Positions 42,676 to 54,099 of a stretch of DNA of 64,000 nucleotides are shown here, piece after piece. Positions within the stretch are counted from its first letter, which is position 1; every line of letters begins with the position of its first letter. The notes beneath the pieces are model-generated. The model had not been told where the DNA came from and made no database searches. It saw only the letters and a program-made list of their open reading frames with translations. Source of the stretch: Simiduia curdlanivorans (lineage in GTDB: Bacteria; Pseudomonadota; Gammaproteobacteria; Pseudomonadales; Cellvibrionaceae); NCBI RefSeq assembly GCF_030409605.1, contig NZ_JAUFQG010000006.1, forward strand, positions 682,001 through 746,000, given 5' to 3'. A program made the position numbers and the translations under genes.

Positions 42676-43701
42676 TTATTCCCAACTCAGAATCACTTTC
42701 GCCGCATCGCCGGCGATCATGGCATCGAAGCCCTTTTGAAATTCGGTGTAATGTAAACGGTGAGTGATGACCGGCGTGATATCCAAACCGGTTTCCACCA
42801 TCACGCTCATCTTGTACCAGGTTTCGTACATTTCGCGGCCGTAGATGCCTTTGATGGTGAGCATATTAAAAATCACTTTATTCCAATCAATGGCCACGTC
42901 TTCGGCCGGAATACCGAGCATGGAGATCTTGCCACCGTGGGCCATGTTGTCGAGCATGGAGTTAAACGCCGCGGGGCTACCAGACATTTCTAAACCCACG
43001 TCAAAGCCTTCACTCATGCCCAAGCTTTTTACCACATCTTCCAACTTTTCTTGGGTGACATTGACTGTGCGCGTTGCGCCTAACTTGGCGGCGAGCGCCA
43101 GACGGCTATCGTTTAAATCGGTAATGACAATGTGGCGTGCGCCTGCGTGTTTACACACGGCTGCAGCCATGGCGCCAATGGGGCCACTGCCGGTAATCAA
43201 GACATCTTCACCCAATAAGGGCCATTGCAGGGCAGTGTGTACGGCGTTGCCGAAGGGGTCGAACAAGGCCGCCACGTCGAGATCGATACCAGGGCGATGC
43301 TCCCACACATTGGCCGCCGGCAGTGCCACATATTCGGCAAAAGCACCGGCGCGATTAACGCCAATACCGGAGGTGTCGTTGCACAAATGACGGCGCCCGG
43401 CCATACAGTTGCGACAGTGGCCACACACCACATGGCCCTCGCCCGAGACAATTTGGCCGGGCTCGAAGTCCACTACGCTAGAACCCACCGAGACTATTTC
43501 GCCAACAAACTCGTGGCCGATCACCATGGGCGTTTTAATGGTTTTTTGCGACCATTTATCCCACTTATAAATATGCAGGTCGGTGCCGCAAATGGCAGTG
43601 CGTTTTACCTTAATCAACACGTCGGTGGGGCCGACTGTGGGCTCAGGAACATCTTCCAACCATAAACCGACTTTGGCTTCGCGCTTAACGAGTGCTTTCA
43701 T
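42676..43701 (-). CDS. tdh: L-threonine 3-dehydrogenase
   Basis: A 341-residue zinc-dependent medium-chain dehydrogenase that oxidises L-threonine to 2-amino-3-ketobutyrate with NAD+. It has catalytic-zinc residues in AICGTDLHIY and GHEFVGE, the four-cysteine structural zinc loop VCGHCRNCMAGRRHLC, and the nucleotide-binding ITGSGPIGAMAA. The ATG at 43701 is chosen because GGAG sits six bases upstream. It forms an operon with kbl. Glycine made here could feed gcvP, encoded 2.2 kb away. Confidence 0.96.
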   Translation of the reverse strand: MKALVKREAKVGLWLEDVPEPTVGPTDVLIKVKRTAICGTDLHIYKWDKWSQKTIKTPMVIGHEFVGEIVSVGSSVVDFEPGQIVSGEGHVVCGHCRNCMAGRRHLCNDTSGIGVNRAGAFAEYVALPAANVWEHRPGIDLDVAALFDPFGNAVHTALQWPLLGEDVLITGSGPIGAMAAAVCKHAGARHIVITDLNDSRLALAAKLGATRTVNVTQEKLEDVVKSLGMSEGFDVGLEMSGSPAAFNSMLDNMAHGGKISMLGIPAEDVAIDWNKVIFNMLTIKGIYGREMYETWYKMSVMVETGLDITPVITHRLHYTEFQKGFDAMIAGDAAKVILSWE

Positions 43702-43940
43702 GAACAACTCCTGATGTAGACCCTACAGTGATAGGCCAAACTCGGCGGTTTAACCAACCCTTTTAAGGAAAATGAGCGGGGCAACCTGCATCAGCTTGCG
43801 GGCCACCAAATTTGCGACGCGAAGATTATCGGGGAAAGCGTCGGCGGTAACAGACCCCGCAGTCAAATGACAATAATTTCACACTAGGCTTGGTTTCAAG
43901 CAAGGAATATTAATTAGGGCAAACTTAGACGCAATAACTG

Positions 43941-44921
43941 CTAGCGTGCACCGATGATCACATCGCCTAATTCAAGCACCCGGGTATCTTTGGTCAGAGA
44001 TGCCAAATCCGCGGTCTGTAGATAGCGACGGAACTCGGTATCGGCCAGCATTTCTGCCACCCTCGGGTGGGATTTCACTCGGTTGATGCGGTGATAAGCA
44101 TCCACCAACTGCGCCGCCGTCTCCTGTTCGAGCTGGCGATCGGTTAAGGCTTCCAGCTCGCGCTGCAGTGCCCATAGGTCTTTTACCGGTGCCGTGGCGA
44201 TCAACTGATCAAAGGTGGGATCTTCGGTGAGTGCGAACACATCGCGATCTAGCAACAGATGTTGAGCCGAGGGCGAGGTTAGCAATTGGGTGAACTCTGG
44301 CTGCAGGGAAATTTTCTGTAATAACTTCACCCCTTTAAGCGGCGACAACACGATGGCATTAATCAGTTGGCTCACCGGCAATTCAGAGGGGGTGTCGAAG
44401 GCGTCCGTCTCATAGCCGTAATCGGACAAGCTGGTGGACTCGTCGAGCAGCGTCGAATGCTTGCGCAGCTGATCAAAGTCAGGCTTTACTCCGGCCAGAA
44501 ACGCGATAATGGCCGCCATAGCCGCACCAGCCAACAAACCGACAATCATTCCCATCAGGCGCGAACCAAAACCAAGCTTGGCGGCGTCTGCGCTATTAAC
44601 AACGGTTTCATCAACGTCGCTATCAGCGCATGGCTTAGGCTCGGCTTTTGGCTTCAACATGCGCGTTAACAATGAGCAGCCGGCACTGTAAAACAAGCCA
44701 AACATCAAGCCACCCACCACCAGCTGGTGGAAGTAGCTTGGCCAATCAAACCAAGTGCGGGTAATCGCCACCGCCGGCGCCAGCAAAGCCCCGGTAATGA
44801 CCAGTGCCAATACCAAAAGCTGTAGGCGAAATAGGCTGTGGGAAAAACCTTGCAGGAAGCCACGCACACCCATACCGAGGGTAAGGGCTACAGCTATCCA
44901 AAATATCGGCGACTCAATCAT
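43941..44921 (-). CDS. CvpA-like membrane protein with C-terminal extension
   Basis: A 326-residue protein. Residues 1-170 contain four hydrophobic helices in a CvpA-like arrangement (FWIAVALTLGMGVRGFLQG, FHQLVVGGLMFGLFYSAG, SRLMGMIVGLLAGAAMAAII). A soluble helical C-terminal half follows (about 175-326), with LLDRDVFALTEDPTFDQLIA and HPRVAEMLADTEFRRYLQ. The family includes the colicin V production protein, but roles vary. It lies between tdh and the XRE-cupin regulator on the same strand, with gaps of about 240 and 143 bases. Confidence 0.7.
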   Translation of the reverse strand: MIESPIFWIAVALTLGMGVRGFLQGFSHSLFRLQLLVLALVITGALLAPAVAITRTWFDWPSYFHQLVVGGLMFGLFYSAGCSLLTRMLKPKAEPKPCADSDVDETVVNSADAAKLGFGSRLMGMIVGLLAGAAMAAIIAFLAGVKPDFDQLRKHSTLLDESTSLSDYGYETDAFDTPSELPVSQLINAIVLSPLKGVKLLQKISLQPEFTQLLTSPSAQHLLLDRDVFALTEDPTFDQLIATAPVKDLWALQRELEALTDRQLEQETAAQLVDAYHRINRVKSHPRVAEMLADTEFRRYLQTADLASLTKDTRVLELGDVIIGAR

Positions 44922-45064
44922 AGTATTACGGCCTCTCCTTCGACCTTCTCTTACGCTTTGCCATGACTCCGCCCTGAGTCAAATTCTTACACCTTTTCGA
45001 CACTTGCGGTAATCGGCCACAGACCAAGAACTACCAAGCGCCATATTTATGCGACCAACTACCG

Positions 45065-45703
45065 CTATCGGCTAGTTACCCATAGCACCACGGCATCGGC
45101 CTTAGACACAGATACCAAACAATGACCCATGCGCGCGTCATAATAGATGGAGTCACCCTCGGAAAGTTTCACCGGTTCGTAAAATTCTGTGTAAACCTCT
45201 ACCACGCCACTCAGCACCAACATGAACTCCTCGCCCTCGTGCCGCACCCAATCTTCAAAATCATCGAAGCTGCGCGCGCGCACTGTGCATTTAAACGGCA
45301 CCATCTTTTTATCGCGCATTTGGGTGCACAACAACTCGTGCTCATAGGTGGTGGTTGGGTGCGGCGTGCCCTCGTCCTTGCGAGTAATGTCGCGCCGGCC
45401 ATTGGCCGTGGGGCCATCTTGGGGCGGCACGAACAATTGCGGGATATCGATACCCAAACCGGCGGTTAGCTTTTGCACTGCCTGAAAGGTGGGGGAGATT
45501 TGCTCATTTTCAATCTTTGATAGGGTCGATCGCGCCAAACCCGTTAGCCGGCTGGCCTCTTCCAAGGTCAAATTGTTGGCCAAGCGAATCTCTTTAAGGC
45601 GCTTACCCAGCTGCAAGGGCTCAACAAATTTACCGTCGTCTTTACGGGCTACTTCCAGCACAGAGGTTTGATCAGGCATTTTCTTGGCTTCCAACTCGCT
45701 CAT
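45065..45703 (-). CDS. XRE-family regulator with C-terminal cupin domain
   Basis: A 212-residue regulator. The HTH_3 domain is at about residues 30-90 (LGKRLKEIRLANNLTLEEAS, GLARSTLSKIENEQISPTFQ). The cupin domain spans about 130-210 (GEEFMLVLSGVVEVYTEFYE, LSEGDSIYYDARMGHCLVSV) and probably binds a small-molecule ligand. It starts at an ATG with AAGGA upstream and is divergent from gcvP. Palindromic sites in the shared intergenic region are plausible operators for it. Control of glycine/threonine metabolism is inferred from position only. Confidence 0.9.
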   Translation of the reverse strand: MSELEAKKMPDQTSVLEVARKDDGKFVEPLQLGKRLKEIRLANNLTLEEASRLTGLARSTLSKIENEQISPTFQAVQKLTAGLGIDIPQLFVPPQDGPTANGRRDITRKDEGTPHPTTTYEHELLCTQMRDKKMVPFKCTVRARSFDDFEDWVRHEGEEFMLVLSGVVEVYTEFYEPVKLSEGDSIYYDARMGHCLVSVSKADAVVLWVTSR

Positions 45704-45796
45704 GTCCGTCCTTTAAGCCGCTAAAAACGGGGGCTTTGCCGATGATGGGTGCGATACTACACGCGAATTTCCCCACTGCAAGGATAATAACAAAAG

Positions 45797-45833
45797 TTTC
45801 CTATAGGAAATTTGAATTGCTGGTTAGGAAACC
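45797..45833. promoter_or_regulatory. Two palindromic operator candidates between the XRE-cupin gene and gcvP
   Basis: TTTCCTATAGGAAA (45797-45810) is a perfect 14-bp palindrome. GGTTAGGAAACC (45822-45833) is a second imperfect dyad sharing TAGGAAA. Their position in a divergent promoter region next to an XRE regulator fits an autoregulatory operator. Confidence 0.5.
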
Positions 45834-45863
45834 TCCTGCTAGTATGCCGGCCTTAAAATCCGC

Positions 45864-45917
45864 CCAAGTCGAGCACCTTTTTGGCTGCTAGACTTGGCAC
45901 TTTCCCAGCAGCCTTTT
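45864..45917 (+). promoter_or_regulatory. Possible attenuator in the gcvP leader
   Basis: Two mutually exclusive hairpins: CCAAGTC (45864-45870) pairs with GACTTGG (45891-45897), while GGCTGCT (45883-45889) pairs with AGCAGCC (45907-45913), which is followed by four T. The second could terminate and the first prevent it. No glycine riboswitch core is recognisable. Confidence 0.3.
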
Positions 45918-45946
45918 CACTGCAGCCATTGCGACAGGTAGATCAT

Positions 45947-48820
<2,874 letters not shown>

Positions 48821-48849
48821 TGCCTAGTATGCTTGGCAGATTTTGAAAA

Positions 48850-48873
48850 GAGCGCTTCTGCGCTCTTTTTTTT
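48850..48873 (+). terminator. Rho-independent terminator after gcvP
   Basis: GAGCGC/GCGCTC stem with TTCT loop, preceded by A-rich bases and followed by eight T. Confidence 0.88.
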
Positions 48874-49380
48874 CAGGTATTAATCTAGGAATATTCCGTT
48901 ATTAAGGTTTACATTCTAGGTAACAATGCGACCACGCTTACAGAAATGGACGATAAGCAATCATCTATCAGCCGTTTAATAATTACATGCTTTGGAGCGG
49001 CTAACCGCTAGGTTTGACGGAAAACGTGCAGACTATATGGCTTGCAGATGTATTTGAACAATGAAAACTATCAAGACGGCTCCAATCGGCACAGGTAGCA
49101 GACAGGTCAGTAAATAAAGGCGCTTCGGCGCCTATATTTATGGGCACTCGAAAATTCGAACATTCGCTTTCAATAGCGGCGATTCAATACCGCGATCGCC
49201 ACCGGTGTGACCTACCGTAGTAAGCTAGAATAATGGACTATAGTGTTCTATCTAATAAAGCTGTTTTCTTTTGGATGGCAACGCGTATGGAGAGAATCGG
49301 GTAAACTAGTCACAAACGTGCGACGATTATCGCAATCTCAAAACGCCGCTTGAGCAACTGGTTTTACTAGGAATAAATTC
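48874..49380. other. Gene-free stretch between gcvP and cheV
   Basis: About 500 bases without a supported gene. It contains one prominent hairpin at 49112-49139 (TAAATA, A, AGGCGC, TTCG, GCGCCT, A, TATTTA), a stable UUCG-capped stem that could be a bidirectional terminator or the 3' end of a small transcript. No partner gene could be identified. Confidence 0.4.
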
Positions 49381-50274
49381 GTGACTTCTAAAGCACAGCA
49401 CTCCCAAGGTCTACTGCTGTTCCGGCTCCACAACGGCCGACAATTCGCCTTGGGAACATTGAAGATAAAAGAGCTTTTCCCGTATAAAACGATCACGCCG
49501 CTCATTCACTCCGAACCAGGTGTGATGGGTGCAGTGACCATTCGCCAACAAACCATTCCTGTTATCGACATGGCTCAAGTTATCGGTATCGGTGCAATTC
49601 CCCAGGATAAAATTGAGCAATCATTTATTCTGGTTACTGACTGCCAGCGCAAAACCGTCGGCTTTTTAGTCAGCGGCATAGACCAAATTATTGAGACAAA
49701 CTGGAAGCAAATCAAACCGCCGGCTAAAGCCTTAGGAAAAAACGTCTATATTACCGGCACAGTTAACGTCGATAACGAACTGGTGCAATTGATGGATATA
49801 GAGTTGCTGCTTGCGAGAATGTATCCCGACGCCGACAACCACACCCATGTCGCCATTACCGACCTAGAAAGAGAAAGACTGAAAGCGTTAAACATTTTGG
49901 TGGTGGACGACTCACGAATCGCCCGAAAGCAACTCACCGATGTGTTAAATCAGCTCAACATCAGTTTTCTGGTAACGGACAATGGCTCAAACGCACTAGA
50001 CATAATGAAGAAGCAAGCTAGCGAAGGCCGCCCCATTGATATTCTGGTCAGCGATATCGAAATGCCAGGACTGGACGGCTACGAACTGACCTTCGAAGTT
50101 CGCAACGTTCCGGCGTTAGCGGGTGCGTATATTATTTTGCACACGTCGCTTTCCAGTGCCATCAGTGTGAGCCAGGCTAAGCAGGTTGGCGCCGACGAGG
50201 CGCTGGAAAAATTTGATGCTAGGGAATTAATTGCGTCTATGCTTTCAGGGGCGAACCTTAGAGTTAAAAATTGA
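49381..50274 (+). CDS. cheV: Chemotaxis coupling protein CheV
   Basis: A 297-residue CheW-receiver fusion. Residues about 10-150 form a CheW-like domain (LLLFRLHNGRQFALGTLKIK, GVMGAVTIRQQTIPVIDMAQ). Residues about 170-295 form a receiver with the acidic pair in ILVVDDSRIAR, the phospho-acceptor Asp in DILVSDIEMPGLDGYEL and a C-terminal Lys in LEKFDAREL. It couples chemoreceptors to CheA and is tuned by phosphorylation. The start is GTG. No other chemotaxis gene is adjacent, which is normal for CheV. Confidence 0.93.
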   Translation: MTSKAQHSQGLLLFRLHNGRQFALGTLKIKELFPYKTITPLIHSEPGVMGAVTIRQQTIPVIDMAQVIGIGAIPQDKIEQSFILVTDCQRKTVGFLVSGIDQIIETNWKQIKPPAKALGKNVYITGTVNVDNELVQLMDIELLLARMYPDADNHTHVAITDLERERLKALNILVVDDSRIARKQLTDVLNQLNISFLVTDNGSNALDIMKKQASEGRPIDILVSDIEMPGLDGYELTFEVRNVPALAGAYIILHTSLSSAISVSQAKQVGADEALEKFDARELIASMLSGANLRVKN

Positions 50275-50532
50275 ATACTATGCCGTGATACAAAATGCGC
50301 TTTTAGTAACAGCAAAAACGCATTATCTTGGCTATGGCTGGTTCGTATGAGCGCGACAATAGCCACTCTCGTCTAAGCTGATGGTCTCCGCTTCGCTCCC
50401 GAGCACTGAAGAAAAACATTCTTAGTCTATGGCTCGCATAAAAAGGCAATGAGAAAACCATCAGCACTGGTAAAATTTCCGAGAATAATATTGAGAATTA
50501 AAAGACATCAACAGCAAGGCTAATTAATTCAT

Positions 50533-50874
50533 TTACCCGCAACACTTCTTAAATTTTTTGCCACTACCACAGATACAAGGGTCATTACGCGCTGGTGTTT
50601 TTTCGACGGTAACCGTGCCAGTCTTACCAAGCAGTGCGGTGAGCTCCGCGATAGATTCAACCGCACCTTCGCGCGTGTCTACACTAACCACAGCATGTAA
50701 CTTAGCTTCAGCCACCAAAGCCTGCATTTCCTGTTTTCTAGCCTCGCTGGTAACAACCAAGACTAGGGGCTTTTTCTTGGTGCCAGCCTTAACACTACTC
50801 TTTGCTTCATAGCCGAATGCTACATGATTCTCGCGCGCATCAATGCGGCCCATGAAAAACATTTTGTCTGACAT
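50533..50874 (-). CDS. SEC-C metal-binding motif protein, PBPRA1643 family
   Basis: A 113-residue protein that starts SDKMFFMGRIDARENHVAFG and ends with the zinc-binding SEC-C motif ARNDPCICGSGKKFKKCCG (CxC...CC). This combination is characteristic of the PBPRA1643-type SWIM/SEC-C family of small marine gammaproteobacterial proteins. The SEC-C motif in SecA binds SecB and ribosomes; here its role is unknown. It is transcribed alone. Confidence 0.88.
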   Translation of the reverse strand: MSDKMFFMGRIDARENHVAFGYEAKSSVKAGTKKKPLVLVVTSEARKQEMQALVAEAKLHAVVSVDTREGAVESIAELTALLGKTGTVTVEKTPARNDPCICGSGKKFKKCCG

Positions 50875-51392
50875 TTAATAACCCAACACAGGGGGAAAGG
50901 ACAAGCAGCAACCCTAAAGGCTGGCTGCTGCGGTAGCCGACAAGCTTAGCACGACGGCCCAATTAACACCCTATGGGTCAAGCTGGGCTCTAAGAATATT
51001 TGGTATCTTTGGCTGCCAAGGCTTCGAAAAATGATTGGGACAATGTAAAAGCTCACCCACATCATCGAGCATTCAATATAGGGCTCGGTCTCCGAGTTCA
51101 TTTGCGAAGTGAAGAAGTTGAATTAAGTGTGATAATTGCTGGTGGATGCTGCGCGCAATGAGCGCCATTTGGTAGCTGTCAATTCTCGGCTTCATCGCAC
51201 TTAACATCCATGCCCGTTAACCGCGTTCCACCATAAACCTCGAACCGCTTGACCGTGCCGACGAGCGTCTATCTCAACGTCATGTCAGCGCACCTCAGCT
51301 ATCCGACCTAGACCTGCTCACTTATTAATAGACTGCTAGTCTATTCGGGTCGCACTTCTCACAACATCCGTTTTCGCAACACTGGAGCACAC
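50875..51392. other. Gene-free stretch with a TetR-type operator candidate
   Basis: About 520 bases without a supported ORF on either strand. The only notable element is the perfect inverted repeat AATAGACT-GCT-AGTCTATT at 51327-51345. It lies 48 bases before the 51393 gene and contains the TAGAC/GTCTA half-sites common to TetR-family operators. The responsible regulator is not in the window. Confidence 0.5.
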
Positions 51393-51893
51393 ATGAATAA
51401 ACTATTGCTCGCCACCGCCCTCGTCTGCAACGCATTGAATACTCAGGCCGCACCGTGCGAGGGCGAGGCTTTCCGCCAATTTGATTTCTGGCTCGGGCAC
51501 TGGAATGTCTACACCCCTAACGGCACGCTAGCCGGCACTAACAATATCACCCGCAGCTATGGCGGCTGTGTCGTGCAAGAACATTACGAGACGGTCAAAG
51601 GCTATACGGGCGAAAGCCTGAATATTTACGACGCCGGGCGCGAGCGCTGGCATCAGACTTGGGTGGATAACCAAGGCACGTTACTTTTGCTCGAAGGCGG
51701 TATGGTCGAAGGCGGTATGGTCGAAGGCAGCATGATTCTGGCCGGGCAAACCCAAAGCGCAAACGGTGTGATAACCCAACACCGCATTAGTTGGACAGCG
51801 AACGCCGATGGCAGCGTGCACCAACACTGGCAGTCCACTGATAAAGAAGGCCAATGGCAAACAGCGTTTATGGGCCGCTATACCCGGCAGTAA
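51393..51893 (+). CDS. Exported DUF1579-like protein with an internal 5-residue repeat
   Basis: A 166-residue protein with a signal peptide (NALNTQA-AP). The mature part begins FRQFDFWLGHWNVYTPNG and contains TRSYGGCVVQEHYE and GESLNIYDAGRERWHQTWVD, a pattern typical of small exported beta-barrel proteins annotated as DUF1579-like. A tandem DNA repeat (15 bp, three units from 51691 to 51735, the third degenerate) encodes EGGMV-EGGMV-EGSMI. This looks like a slippage expansion within a strand or loop. A TetR-type palindrome lies upstream. Confidence 0.78.
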   Translation: MNKLLLATALVCNALNTQAAPCEGEAFRQFDFWLGHWNVYTPNGTLAGTNNITRSYGGCVVQEHYETVKGYTGESLNIYDAGRERWHQTWVDNQGTLLLLEGGMVEGGMVEGSMILAGQTQSANGVITQHRISWTANADGSVHQHWQSTDKEGQWQTAFMGRYTRQ

Positions 51894-52105
51894 CATTTAG
51901 GCCACCACACACTGCCCGAAATAGTTCGGTTCGGTGCTACTAGCTTAAGGGTGACCGGCAGAACATTGGACAATGTTGACTTGGGGCCTTTACGTTAAGG
52001 GGAAAAATCCGGTTAAGCTTCAATTCTGTCGGTTCACCTTCTTCGAGGTAAAATAAACCAAGCCTATAATCCCGATAACTCAAGAACCCAACCCGTGATC
52101 AAACC

Positions 52106-52459
52106 TTATTCTTCAGATACAACTGAAAAGCCGCCATAGATAAGTCGCTTGCCGTCGAATGGCATGGGATTGTTATCTGGGTGCATTTTTGGGTCATCCA
52201 TGGCTGCTTGCCAACCAGCATCCCTAACCGCCTTCGACGGCCAAATAATCCAAGAGAACACGACCGTTTCATTTTCCTTCTTTTGCACGGCCATTGGAAA
52301 AGACGTGACTTCGCCATCGGGCACATCATCGCCCCATGTGTCGACCACTTCTAGTGCGCCATGCTGCTTAAAAACAGCCGCCATAACCTTGGCGTGCTCT
52401 ACATACTGGCTTTTATTTTCGTTCGGTACAGCGGCGACAAATCCATCGACATACGACAT
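52106..52459 (-). CDS. DUF1428 family protein (YbaA-like)
   Basis: A 117-residue protein with all DUF1428 landmarks: YVDGFVAAVPNENKSQY, VEVVDTWGDDVPDG-like EVVDTWGDDVPDGEVTSFP, SWIIWPSKAVRDAGW and MPFDGKRLIYGGF. The fold is a ferredoxin-like dimer of the dabb/NIPSNAP sort. AAGGAG lies six bases before the ATG. Function is not established. Confidence 0.9.
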   Translation of the reverse strand: MSYVDGFVAAVPNENKSQYVEHAKVMAAVFKQHGALEVVDTWGDDVPDGEVTSFPMAVQKKENETVVFSWIIWPSKAVRDAGWQAAMDDPKMHPDNNPMPFDGKRLIYGGFSVVSEE

Positions 52460-52579
52460 ATCAAGCTCCTTACACTAGATTAAAAATAAAAATTAAGCAG
52501 ACAACTTAGTTAGCAATAACCAAATTCTACATTAAACACAGACATGTAATCAGGGGTTAGAAAGTTCCGCGGTCACGAC

Positions 52580-53047
52580 CTAGCGATATTGCAAAGCCAA
52601 ACCGGCGAGGAAATTGCGTAAAAATTGATCCATACATTCCCGATAATGTTTATGGCCCGGCTTTCTAAACAGCGCACTCAACTCATGCTTACTAATATTC
52701 ACTTTCGCCAAAGACAGAATGGCAAGCATGTCTTCCGCCTTCAAATCGAGTGCAATTTTCAATTTCATGAGAATACTGTTATTAGTGAGCACCGTTTCCG
52801 GCAACCGTTCTTGTAGCGGATCAACCCCTTCCTTTTTACCGCGCTTTTCGACAATAAGGCCATTGAGAAATGCCGCGAGATAGGTATCACTGCATAACTC
52901 GGTATCAGTCTCATCTTTAGCGTTTAACCACTCGCTAACCTGTGCTTGAGTGACACGCTGACCTCCCATCTGAAACAGCGCGATAAGCTTTGTGTCATTA
53001 AAGTCAAAGACGTAACGGATGCGGCGCAATATATCGTGGTTATTCAT
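52580..53047 (-). CDS. yehS: DUF1456 family protein (YehS-like)
   Basis: A 155-residue cytoplasmic protein with two DUF1456 repeats. Each begins with a helix of the type ILRRIRYVFDFNDTKLIALF (residues 5-24) and ILMKLKIALDLKAEDMLAIL (second half). ELSALFRKPGHKHYREC closes the protein. The ATG at 53047 with AGGAA upstream matches the family start (MNNHDILRRIRYVF); the longer open frame upstream is not used. Function is unknown. Confidence 0.9.
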   Translation of the reverse strand: MNNHDILRRIRYVFDFNDTKLIALFQMGGQRVTQAQVSEWLNAKDETDTELCSDTYLAAFLNGLIVEKRGKKEGVDPLQERLPETVLTNNSILMKLKIALDLKAEDMLAILSLAKVNISKHELSALFRKPGHKHYRECMDQFLRNFLAGLALQYR

Positions 53048-53476
53048 GCGTATTCCTGTAGGACTAGGGTTGAAAGCCCGGTTATTATGCGTGCGCAGCC
53101 AGAACAGGAGCAAGGACAGTCGTCAACTAAGGCCTCCTGACCTGTGTGAACTTCAAATAAAGCCTAGCGCAATACGCTATGTTTCGCCTTTAGCGCCCAC
53201 CCAGAAGCGATGTAAGGCTGCTAAGTCTTAGCATGATGGGCTTGGCGAAGCGCCGAGATATTGGGCTTCACAACGCCGCATCGACGCAAAACTGGAGCGT
53301 GTGTCCATCACAGAGAAACTAGCTAACCGTCGGGTCGAAACCTAGGCCCGCATTTGTAAAGACTATCGACACGGATTGCTCAATCGAATGTCGAAGCCGA
53401 CAAGATCCGGCCCACTTCCCAGCTCTCCATCTTCCCCAGCAAAATCCTTAGGGTTGATAATGACAGCCACAAAAAA
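53048..53476. other. Gene-free stretch between yehS and the small heat-shock gene
   Basis: About 430 bases with no supported ORF. A G-C hairpin CTTGGCG-AAG-CGCCGAG near 53240 lacks a T run. I see no transposon ends or tRNA here. Confidence 0.35.
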
Positions 53477-53498
53477 AGGGTGCACATACGTGCACCCT
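53477..53498 (-). terminator. Rho-independent terminator after the small heat-shock gene
   Basis: A 9-bp perfect stem AGGGTGCAC/GTGCACCCT with a four-base loop; seven T follow on the minus strand. Confidence 0.9.
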
Positions 53499-53506
53499 AG
53501 GTCGAG

Positions 53507-53986
53507 TTAGGCCGCCTTATCGCCTTTGTTAATATCCTCCTTTGCCGTGTGTTCCAATACATTGCCGCGGTGGTTAATGGCAATAGTCTTAGGCTTCATG
53601 GCCTCGGGGATTTCTTTCACGAGATCGATGGTAAGCAATCCATTAGAAAGATCTGCGCCGGTCACTTCGACATAATCTGCCAAATTGAACTTGCGTTCAA
53701 AGGTTCGGTTAGCAATACCTTGGAACAGGTACTGACCGTCATCTTTGGCGCCTTTAGTGCCGCGAACGGTTAGTACGCCCTTTTCAACTTGAATATCGAG
53801 TTCAGCCTGAGTAAAACCGGCAACGGCCAAAGTAATGGCGTATTGGTTGTCCTCGCACACCTCGATATTGTAAGGCGGATAACCGCTCGCACTTGTATCG
53901 GTTGTTAAGGCACTATCGATCAACGATGCCAAGCGATCAAAACCAACGCTACTGCGATAGAGAGGTGTTAAGTCAATTGATTTCAT
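53507..53986 (-). CDS. Small heat-shock protein, Hsp20/alpha-crystallin family (IbpA-like)
   Basis: A 159-residue ATP-independent holdase. The short N-terminal arm MKSIDLTPLYRSSVGFDRLA and SGYPPYNIEVCEDNQYAITL are typical of IbpA/IbpB. The alpha-crystallin domain ends with FKLADYVEVTGADLSNGLLT-like residues and is followed by a KPKTIAI tail, an I-x-I type motif. AAGGAG precedes the ATG at 53986. A sigma-32-like promoter and a possible RNA thermometer lie upstream, and a strong terminator follows. Confidence 0.93.
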   Translation of the reverse strand: MKSIDLTPLYRSSVGFDRLASLIDSALTTDTSASGYPPYNIEVCEDNQYAITLAVAGFTQAELDIQVEKGVLTVRGTKGAKDDGQYLFQGIANRTFERKFNLADYVEVTGADLSNGLLTIDLVKEIPEAMKPKTIAINHRGNVLEHTAKEDINKGDKAA

Positions 53987-53995
53987 AGAATATTC

Positions 53996-54010
53996 TCCTT
54001 TAAGAAGCAA
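53996..54010 (-). promoter_or_regulatory. Possible ROSE-like RNA thermometer covering the hsp20 ribosome-binding site
   Basis: On the minus strand UUGCU, six bases and AGGA (part of AAGGAG) form the short imperfect stem with a bulged G that defines ROSE elements of small heat-shock genes. It would mask translation at low temperature. The pairing is short, so this is tentative. Confidence 0.4.
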
Positions 54011-54070
54011 CACAAAATAAAAGCAATTAAGGGTGAAAAGGCCTCCAACGGACTACCCAATCACACCTCG

Positions 54071-54099
54071 TATCTAGGTTTTATTGAGGAAATTTCAAG
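54071..54099 (-). promoter_or_regulatory. Sigma-32-like heat-shock promoter of the hsp20 gene
   Basis: Read on the minus strand: CTTGAAA (54099-54093), 14 bases, CCTAGATA (54078-54071). The -35 matches the heat-shock consensus exactly. The -10 matches CCCCATnT only partly. The predicted leader is about 75 bases. Confidence 0.55.

Noticed and set aside
45720..45946. Glycine riboswitch before gcvP
   Set aside because: I could not find the conserved glycine aptamer core; only simple hairpins are seen.
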